Assembly (NCBI GenBank): GCA_937871685.1
Contig: CALMOL010000144.1
Span: 1-5,872 of the forward strand
Direction of reading: 5' to 3'
Length of the DNA: 5,872 nucleotides
From: an uncultured Verrucomicrobiota bacterium
Lineage (GTDB): Bacteria > Verrucomicrobiota > Verrucomicrobiia > Chthoniobacterales > SZAS-18
Below, one piece after another: positions 1 through 5,186 of this stretch; within the stretch, counting starts at the first letter, position 1; each line of letters opens with the position of its first letter. The translations under genes and the position numbers were made by a program. The notes beneath the pieces are model-generated. The model was not told the origin of the DNA. It saw only the letters and a program-made list of their open reading frames with translations, and did no database searches.

Positions 1-2
1 AC

Positions 3-41
3 CCGCGCGACGGCGCTGCGCCCGCGGCCCTCGCCGCCTGA
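3..41 (+). CDS. C-terminal end of an unidentified upstream gene (partial)
   Basis: Twelve codons open from the left edge end at TGA 39-41 and read PRDGAAPAALAA. The third codon positions are almost all G or C, like the other genes here, and the stop lies 26 nt before a strong intrinsic terminator on the same strand, as expected for the last gene of a transcription unit. The other two + frames run on through the terminator stem, which makes them less likely. Ala/Pro-rich tails carry no family information, so no function can be given. This is an inference from position; only the end of the gene would be in the window. Confidence 0.4.
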   Translation, partial: PRDGAAPAALAA

Positions 42-67
42 GCCACCGGCCAAGCCGGCCAACCCCA

Positions 68-101
68 GCGGGCGCTTCCGAAAGGGAGCGCCCGCTTTTT
101 T
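68..101 (+). terminator. Rho-independent terminator
   Basis: A 12-bp stem pairs 68-79 with 84-95 (GCGGGCGCTTCC / GGGAGCGCCCGC, one G-U wobble, otherwise perfect) around a GAAA tetraloop at 80-83, and is followed directly by six T at 96-101. This is a textbook intrinsic terminator for rightward transcription. There is no T-run on the other side, so it is not clearly bidirectional. It separates the upstream gene from lysS and implies that lysS has its own promoter between here and its start. Confidence 0.93.
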
Positions 102-351
102 GACGGGCGGTGCCTCGAATGGGGCGCGACGGAGCGGGAATTTCGCCTGGTTGGTGCGCGGGGAAGGCGGGTCGAAGCGCCGGTTGTTCCTCCGCCGACG
201 GGCGACCGGGACCGGCCCGCCAGCATCGGGGCGTTTTGCCCGCCGGCGTGACCTGACGGCAATGGTTTCCTCTGATGTGGACTTGGCCGGCGGGGCGCTC
301 ACGCGGGTGCCATTGCCGTTTTCCCTGGCCGATGCACCGTCCCCGCCCGCC
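102..351 (+). other. lysS leader region, no gene supported
   Basis: These 250 bases lie between the terminator and the chosen lysS start. The lysS frame stays open upstream as far as a TTG at 100, but that extension is Arg/Gly/Pro-rich, begins inside the terminator T-run and does not resemble the N-terminus of lysyl-tRNA synthetases, so I treat it as untranslated. I could not pick a -35/-10 pair: TTGACG at 100-105 has no suitable -10 at 16-18 nt. A small GGGC/GCCC hairpin near 227-239 has no T-run. No T-box or riboswitch structure was recognised. Confidence 0.5.
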
Positions 352-1836
352 ATGCCTGAAGCCGAACCTCTCCCGCCCGATGCCGCGTCCCACGGCGGCG
401 AACTTGTCGCGCGCCGCCGCGAGAAGTCGGCCGCGCTCGCCGCCGCCGGCATCGCGCCGTTCGGCGGGCGCTTCAGCGTGGACGGCTCGGTCGCCGATGT
501 GAGGGCCGCGTTCGCCGAGGGGAAGACCTTGCGCGCCGCCGGCCGGATCACCGCGCACCGCGACATGGGCAAGTCGCACTTCCTCGACCTTTCCGACGCG
601 ACCGGCCGCATCCAGGTCTATGTGAACGCCAAGGGATTCGATCTCGAGCAGATGGCCGCGTTCGGCCTCCTCGACCTCGGCGACTTCCTCGGCGTCGAGG
701 GCGAGGGCTTCGTCACCCGCACCGGCGAGTGGACCATCCGCGCCGCGAAGTTCACGCCGCTCGCCAAGGCCCTGCGCCCGCTGCCGGAAAAGTGGCACGG
801 CCTGGCCGACGTGGAGCAGCGCTACCGCCAGCGCTACCTCGACCTCGTTTCCAACGAGGAATCCCGCCGCGTCCTCCTCGCGCGGCCAAGGATCGTGCGG
901 GCCATCCGCGAGTTCCTCGAGGCGCGCGGCTTCGTCGAGGTGGAAACGCCGATCCTCCAGGCCGTGGCCAGCGGAGCGGCGGCGCGGCCGTTCACCACGC
1001 ACCACAACGCCTACGATTCCGATCTCCACCTCCGCATCGCGCTGGAGTTGAACCTCAAGCGCCTCCTGGTCGGCGGCATCCCGAAGGTCTTCGAGATGGG
1101 GCGCAACTTCCGCAACGAGGGCGTCTCGCGCCGGCACAACCCCGAGTTCACGATGCTGGAGGCCTACTGGGCCTACGCGGACTTCGAGATGATGGCCGAC
1201 CTCGTCGAGGAAATGATCTGCCAGCTCGCGATGCTCGTGAACGGCTCGCTGGGGATCGAGACGCGCGACGCCGAGGGAAACGTGGCCAAGCGGCTGAACC
1301 TCACCCGTCCATGGCGGCGCGCGCGCTACCGCGACTTGATCGCGGCCGCGGCCGGCGACGACTGGTTCACGCTCGACCTCGCCGCGCAGAAGGAGCGCGC
1401 GCGTGCGCTCGGCGTGCAAATTTCCGAGGCGATGGAGGCGCACGAGGTCACGCAGCAGCTCTTCGAGAAGCTCGTGGAGGAGAAGACGCTCGACCCGCTC
1501 TACGTCACGCACCTGCCGAAGGAACTCGTCCCGCTCGCCAAGCAGAACGTCGAGGACCCCTCGCTGGTGGACGTTTACGAACTCATCATCAACGGCCAGG
1601 AAATCTCCCCTGGGTATTCCGAGTTGAACGATCCCGACGTGCAGCGCGCCCGACTCCTCGAGCAAAGCGGCGGCGAGACGATGGCCCTCGACGAGGACTT
1701 CCTCCTCGCCCTGGAGCACGGGATGCCGCCCGCCGGCGGGATCGGCGTCGGCATCGACCGCCTCGTGATGCTGCTCGCCGGGGCCGAGAGCATTCGCGAC
1801 GTGATCCTTTTTCCGCACATGAAGCCGAAGGCCTGA
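352..1836 (+). CDS. lysS: Lysine--tRNA ligase, class II (LysRS)
   Basis: Cytoplasmic enzyme that charges tRNA-Lys with lysine using ATP. The 494-residue product has the usual LysRS-II order: an N-terminal anticodon-binding OB fold (about residues 58-140, with AHRDMGKSHFLDLSDATGRI), then the class II catalytic core. Motif 1 is around FVEVETP (194-200), motif 2 is FRNEGVSRRHNPEF (253-266) and motif 3 is GIGVGIDR (463-470) with its ATP-binding Arg470. YRQRYLDL, AAARPFTTHHNA and YSELNDP are further LysRS signatures. The ATG at 352 gives a short lead-in to the conserved REK..AL..AGI segment and about the family's usual length of 490-510. ATG 262 is in frame but adds 30 untypical residues. Neither has a clear Shine-Dalgarno site. 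The family's SPLA(R/K) motif reads VPLAK here, probably a lineage variant. The stop is 6 nt before the Lol permease gene, suggesting co-transcription. The function is secure; the start is less so. Confidence 0.96.
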   Translation: MPEAEPLPPDAASHGGELVARRREKSAALAAAGIAPFGGRFSVDGSVADVRAAFAEGKTLRAAGRITAHRDMGKSHFLDLSDATGRIQVYVNAKGFDLEQMAAFGLLDLGDFLGVEGEGFVTRTGEWTIRAAKFTPLAKALRPLPEKWHGLADVEQRYRQRYLDLVSNEESRRVLLARPRIVRAIREFLEARGFVEVETPILQAVASGAAARPFTTHHNAYDSDLHLRIALELNLKRLLVGGIPKVFEMGRNFRNEGVSRRHNPEFTMLEAYWAYADFEMMADLVEEMICQLAMLVNGSLGIETRDAEGNVAKRLNLTRPWRRARYRDLIAAAAGDDWFTLDLAAQKERARALGVQISEAMEAHEVTQQLFEKLVEEKTLDPLYVTHLPKELVPLAKQNVEDPSLVDVYELIINGQEISPGYSELNDPDVQRARLLEQSGGETMALDEDFLLALEHGMPPAGGIGVGIDRLVMLLAGAESIRDVILFPHMKPKA

Positions 1837-1842
1837 AGCGCG

Positions 1843-3147
1843 ATGCCCATCCGATCTTTCTCGCTCTTCCTCGCGCTGCGCTATCTCAAGCCGCGGCGCA
1901 CTTTCCTATCGATCATCACGGTCATCTCGATCCTGGGCGTCACGCTTGGCATCACGGTGCTGATTCTCGTGATCTCGGTGATGACCGGTTTCGACCGAGA
2001 GCTGAAGAAGAAAGTCGTCGGGTTCGACGCGCACTTGCTCGTCACCAACCGCGAGATCATGACCGACTGGCGCTCGGTGATGGCCAAGGTGAAGGCCGCC
2101 TCATCGGACGTGGTGGCCGTGTCGCCCACCGTGATCGGGCCGGTCATCGCCGAGTTCAACAACCAGCGCCTCGCGCCGAAGATTCGCGCGGTGGATCCCG
2201 CGCTGGAAGCCCAGGTCTCGGAAATCGCCGAGCACATCAAGGAGGGCGCATGGGACCTCGACGGGAACAAGGCCGTGGTGGGCATCGAACTGGCGAAGGC
2301 GCTCAGCCTTCAGGTCGGCGACACGTTCATCATCTATTCGCCGCGCAACTTGAAGGAGGTCTTCGACCGGCTCGAAGCCCTCGAGAAGTCCGGCGCATCC
2401 GAGGCGGCGCGCCAAGCCGAGCTGAAGAAGGTGCGCGAGCTGGCGCTTCCCACCGAGGTCACCGTGACGGGCATCTTCGCCTCGGGCCGCTTCGCTTACG
2501 ACTCGGAGTTCATCTTCCTGCCGCTCTTCCTCGGCCAGGAACTCTACGGGCTGCGCGACGAGGTTCACTCCCTCGCGGTGAAGCTGAAGGATGCTTATCT
2601 CGCCCAACGCGCGCAGGCGGTGATCGGGCCGAAGCTGGAGCCGCCGCTCGCGGTGCTGACGTGGATCGATTTGAATCGCACCTTCTTCGACGCGGTGCGG
2701 CTGGAGCGGACGGTGATGTTCTTCCTGCTCTTCTTCATCATCATCGTGGCGGCGTTCGGGATCATGAACACGCTCATCACCGTGACGGTCCAAAAGACGC
2801 GCGAGATCGGCGTGCTCAAGGCGCTCGGCTCGCGCACCGCGCAAGTAATCTGGATCTTCCTCGCGCAAGGGATGGTGGTCGGTTTCATCGGCAATGCCGC
2901 CGGCCTCGGCCTCGGCCTCGGGCTGGTGCGCTGGCGCAACGAGTTCGCCCGCTGGCTGGCCTCGACCTTCGGCATCGAGGTATTCCCATCGTCGATCTAT
3001 CAGTTCTCCGAGATCCCGGCGCAGATCGTCCCCGGCGACGTGGTGCTCATCTGCGTGAGCGCCTTCGTGATCTGCTCGCTGGCCGCGCTGATCCCGGCGT
3101 GGTTCGCTGCCCGGCTCGACCCGGTGCGCGCGCTGCGGATGGAGTAG
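1843..3147 (+). CDS. lolC: LolC/LolE-family lipoprotein-releasing ABC permease
   Basis: Inner-membrane permease of the LolCDE type, which with the ATPase LolD extracts outer-membrane lipoproteins and passes them to LolA. The 434 residues show the family layout: the N-terminal block ALRYLKPRR then TM1 (22-47), a periplasmic domain (about 50-285), then the FtsX-type C-terminal half with TM2 (290-316), coupling-helix segment KTREIGVLKALGS (318-330), TM3 (335-363), TM4 (399-422) and the terminal signature PAWFAARLDPVRALR (418-432). It is somewhat longer than E. coli LolC or LolE (about 400-415). Much of the excess is a charged, probably helical segment at 167-204 (see findings). ATG 1843 lies 6 nt after the lysS stop and fits the conserved N-terminus; there is no strong ribosome site, so coupling to lysS translation is plausible. 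No lolD lies in the window. LolC and LolE cannot be told apart here; many non-gamma bacteria have a single protein for both. An FtsX/MacB-like exporter is less likely given the N-terminal signature. Confidence 0.88.
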   Translation: MPIRSFSLFLALRYLKPRRTFLSIITVISILGVTLGITVLILVISVMTGFDRELKKKVVGFDAHLLVTNREIMTDWRSVMAKVKAASSDVVAVSPTVIGPVIAEFNNQRLAPKIRAVDPALEAQVSEIAEHIKEGAWDLDGNKAVVGIELAKALSLQVGDTFIIYSPRNLKEVFDRLEALEKSGASEAARQAELKKVRELALPTEVTVTGIFASGRFAYDSEFIFLPLFLGQELYGLRDEVHSLAVKLKDAYLAQRAQAVIGPKLEPPLAVLTWIDLNRTFFDAVRLERTVMFFLLFFIIIVAAFGIMNTLITVTVQKTREIGVLKALGSRTAQVIWIFLAQGMVVGFIGNAAGLGLGLGLVRWRNEFARWLASTFGIEVFPSSIYQFSEIPAQIVPGDVVLICVSAFVICSLAALIPAWFAARLDPVRALRME

Positions 3148-3148
3148 A

Positions 3149-3323
3149 GGATTGCCGATTTTCAATTGCCGGCTGCCGATTGGGCGGATAAGCCGGCGAA
3201 GCCGCGAGTGGTCAGAGTTGATGGCGGCGCCTTCCCGCTCGCATGGAACTTCCCTCTGCTCCCGTCGAACTCGCTCCGCCGACGAGGCCAATTGGAAATC
3301 GGCAACCGGCAATCGGCAATTCC
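3149..3323. repeat. Inverted-repeat element of GCCGATT units
   Basis: The left arm TTGCCGATTTTCAATTG (3152-3168) is the reverse complement of the right arm at 3289-3305 with 16 of 17 matches. Extra units sit on both sides: TGCCGATT at 3174-3181 on the left and AATCGGCAAT at 3311-3320 on the right, and the outer ends GATTGCCGATT and AATCGGCAATT also pair approximately. The core between the arms (about 120 nt) shows no clear pairing. The left part lies between the Lol permease stop and the next gene; the right part lies inside the N-terminal codons of the next gene. It resembles the intergenic palindromic or MITE-like repeats seen in some GC-rich environmental genomes. Copy number cannot be judged from one window. 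Confidence 0.72.
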
Positions 3324-4979
3324 CGCGGCGCCTTTGCCGCGGTCATCCTCATCGCGGCGTTCCTCTTCTTCTCCCTCATTCTTCCGGTCGGCACCGTGGT
3401 GCGGGCGGCGTTCACCAACGCGGACGGATCGTTCACGCTCGCGCACATGGGCGGGCTGTTCACCACCGGGGTGCTGCGCGAGGCGTTCTTCAACTCGCTC
3501 TTCGTGGCCGCGATGGCGGCGCTTGGGGCGAGCGTGATTGCTTTGCCGCTGGCATATTTGACGTCGCGCTTCTCCTTCCGCGGCGCGGGGCTCGCCTACA
3601 CGCTCGGCGTGCTGCCGCTCGTGATGCCGCCCTTTGTCGGCGCGGTCGCGATGCAGACGATTTGGGGAAAGAACGGCACCGTGAACCTCCTGCTCAAGGA
3701 ATGGCTCGGTGTCCGCGTGCCATTTTTGGAAGGGCTGGGCGGCGTGATCTTCGTCGAGGCGCTGCACTACTTCCCGTTCATCCTCATCAACGTGTCCACC
3801 GCGCTTGCCTCGCTCGACGGCGCGATGGAGGAGGCGGCGATGAACCTTGGCGCGAAGGGTTTTCGCCTGTTCCGCCGCGTGGTGCTTCCGCTCGTGCTGC
3901 CCGGATACGCGGCCGGGGCGCTGCTCGTCTTCGTGAAGGTGTTCGATGACCTCGGCACGCCGCTGATGCTCGACGAGAAGCTGCTCCTCGCGCCGCAGGC
4001 CTACCTGCGCATCACCAACGTCGGCGTGGATGACCCGCTTGGCTACGTGATCTCCGCGGCCCTCGTGGCGCTCTCGCTCGCCGCCCTCTGGCTTTCCCAG
4101 CGCGTGCTGCGGGGCCGCGACTACGCCACCGCGCAGCGCGGCGGCTCGGGCGTGGCGCGCTTTCCCTTGCGTGGCTGGCGCGCGGTGGCGGCCTACGCGT
4201 GGGTCATCCTTACGCTGCTCGTGGTGCTCTCGCCGCACCTCGGGCTGCTGCTGATGTCCTTCGCCAAGGTGTGGAGCTTCACCGTGCTGCCCGACCCGTG
4301 GACGGCCGGCCATTACGCCACCGTGCTGGAGGACGCCCCTCAGCTCCTCTCGAACACGCTCTTCTACTGCGGCATCGCCGCCGGGGCGGACGCGTTGCTG
4401 GCGGCCGTGATCGCCTACCTGATGCTCCGCACGAACGCGCCGGGGCGGGGATTGCTCGACTTCCTGGCCTCCGCCTCGCTGGCCGTGCCGGGCGTCGTGC
4501 TGGGCATCGGCTACCTGCGGATGTTCAAGGGCGTGGACGTGCCATGGACCCAGACCGCGGTGCTCTCGACGTGGCTGGCGATCACGCTGGCCTTTTCCGT
4601 GCGCCGGCTCCCTTACGCGCTCCGCTCGTGCGTGGCGGCGCTCCAGCAGGTTCATCCCTCGATGGAGGAGGCCGCGCAAAACCTCGGCGCGAGCCGCCCG
4701 CGCGCGCTGCGCCGCGTGGTGATTCCGCTGATGCTCGGCGGCATCGTCGCGGGCGGCGTCACCGCCTTCGTGACCGCCGCGGTGGAGCTGAGCGTGGTAA
4801 TCGTGCTGATCTCGTCGGCTGCGCAGGCCCCCGTCGCCTTGGGCATCTACAACTATTTTCAAAGCGCCACCGGCCGCGGCCCGGGCGCGGCGCTGGGAAT
4901 GATCGCCGTGCTCATCGTGGCGCTGGGCACGTGGCTCTCGCAGCGCCTCCTGCGCGGCCGCGGCGCTCTGCGAGAATGA
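3243..4979 (+). CDS. Fused two-domain ABC permease, ferric-iron (FbpB/ThiP) type
   Basis: Inner-membrane permease of a binding-protein-dependent importer, in which two permease domains are fused in one 578-residue chain, as in Fe(3+) FbpB/SfuB and thiamine ThiP. TM1 is at about 30-54. Each half has an EAA loop that docks the ATPase: EEAAMNLGA (196-204) with LP at 215-216, and EEAAQNLGA (475-483) with IP at 494-495. The halves also share the closing motif WLSQR(V/L)LRGR (283-292 and 564-573), about 281 residues apart. Iron is the most common substrate for this layout, but phosphonate, thiamine or other ligands cannot be excluded. ATG 3243 is the only ATG, GTG or TTG between the in-frame stop 3219-3221 and TM1, so the start is well fixed, although no Shine-Dalgarno site precedes it. 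Residues about 16-27 (PIGNRQPAIGNS) come from the intergenic repeat. No ATPase or substrate-binding protein gene is in the window. The gap of 95 nt after the Lol permease leaves operon membership open. Confidence 0.9.
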   Translation: MELPSAPVELAPPTRPIGNRQPAIGNSRGAFAAVILIAAFLFFSLILPVGTVVRAAFTNADGSFTLAHMGGLFTTGVLREAFFNSLFVAAMAALGASVIALPLAYLTSRFSFRGAGLAYTLGVLPLVMPPFVGAVAMQTIWGKNGTVNLLLKEWLGVRVPFLEGLGGVIFVEALHYFPFILINVSTALASLDGAMEEAAMNLGAKGFRLFRRVVLPLVLPGYAAGALLVFVKVFDDLGTPLMLDEKLLLAPQAYLRITNVGVDDPLGYVISAALVALSLAALWLSQRVLRGRDYATAQRGGSGVARFPLRGWRAVAAYAWVILTLLVVLSPHLGLLLMSFAKVWSFTVLPDPWTAGHYATVLEDAPQLLSNTLFYCGIAAGADALLAAVIAYLMLRTNAPGRGLLDFLASASLAVPGVVLGIGYLRMFKGVDVPWTQTAVLSTWLAITLAFSVRRLPYALRSCVAALQQVHPSMEEAAQNLGASRPRALRRVVIPLMLGGIVAGGVTAFVTAAVELSVVIVLISSAAQAPVALGIYNYFQSATGRGPGAALGMIAVLIVALGTWLSQRLLRGRGALRE

Positions 4980-4999
4980 TTTCGACCGACAGTGCTTGA
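4976..4999 (+). other. Seven-codon ORF overlapping the permease stop (possible relic)
   Basis: The permease stop TGA (4977-4979) overlaps an ATG at 4976 in the ATGA arrangement typical of translationally coupled ABC-transporter genes. The reading frame encodes only MISTDSA and stops at TGA 4997-4999, whose last base is the first base of the palindromic element at 4999-5120. This could be the stub of a lost downstream gene, such as an ATPase, cut by the repeat. It could equally be chance. Nothing in seven residues identifies a product. Confidence 0.2.
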
Positions 5000-5120
5000 C
5001 CACAGATTTCGCAGATTTCACAGATTGGGATCTTGCGGTCGAGGGTCCGTCGTCCCGCGCAGCTCGGGCTGGGGCTTCGACCGTCAGCTTGCTTTTTTCC
5101 TAATCTGCGAAATCTGTGGT
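4999..5120. repeat. Palindromic intergenic element with 19-bp perfect inverted ends
   Basis: The left end ACCACAGATTTCGCAGATT (4999-5017) and the right end AATCTGCGAAATCTGTGGT (5102-5120) are exact reverse complements. A second, 7-bp pairing (CGGTCGA 5036-5042 with TCGACCG 5077-5083) is nested symmetrically: exactly 18 nt separate it from the arm on each side. The left side carries three tandem 9-base units: CACAGATTT, CGCAGATTT and CACAGATTG (5001-5027). A T-run (5093-5098) lies inside. No flanking direct duplication is visible. It fills most of the 207 nt between the permease stop and the kinase ATG. It is probably a non-autonomous repeat family member; folded as RNA it could also end or attenuate transcription. 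Confidence 0.82.
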
Positions 5121-5186
5121 GAAATTCGGTTTGGGTGTCCGCCGAAAACCGGCTTTGCATTCAATCGCCCCGCTCTACGCTCGGCG

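Noticed and set aside
100..128. Promoter starting with TTGACG at 100-105
   Set aside because: The -35-like word overlaps the terminator T-run and no -10-like sequence occurs at a suitable distance.
100..351. N-terminal extension of lysS from TTG 100 or ATG 262
   Set aside because: The TTG lies in the terminator T-run, the added residues are Arg/Gly/Pro-rich and unlike any lysyl-tRNA synthetase N-terminus I know, and no ribosome site supports either start.
2899..2926. Short tandem GGCCTC repeat encoding Gly-Leu-Gly-Leu in lolC TM3
   Set aside because: The 6-base unit keeps frame on slippage and Gly/Leu runs are normal in membrane helices, so there is no sign of phase variation.
729..3191. 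820-codon + strand open frame across lysS and lolC
   Set aside because: It is out of frame with two well-supported genes, is dominated by Arg, Ala, Gly and Pro, and shows no domain; long open frames in alternative frames are expected at this GC content.
2101..3312. 403-codon - strand open frame opposite lolC
   Set aside because: Composition is low-complexity (Arg, His, Glu, Ala) and mirrors the codon bias of lolC on the other strand; no motif was recognised.
3162..5021. 619-codon - strand open frame opposite the permease
   Set aside because: It is the antisense shadow of a clear permease, is rich in His, Arg, Glu and Gln, and crosses both repeat elements.
5001..5027. CRISPR-like tandem repeat
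   Set aside because: Three directly adjoining 9-mers without spacers are part of the palindromic element; there are no repeat-spacer units and no cas genes.
5141..5156. GCCG/CGGC hairpin followed by TTT as a terminator
   Set aside because: The stem is only 4 bp and the T-run only three bases.
4912..5160. Small - strand ORF with a Cys-containing ICEICEICG stretch
   Set aside because: The apparent Cys motif is the translation of the tandem 9-base repeat units at 5001-5027, not a metal-binding protein.
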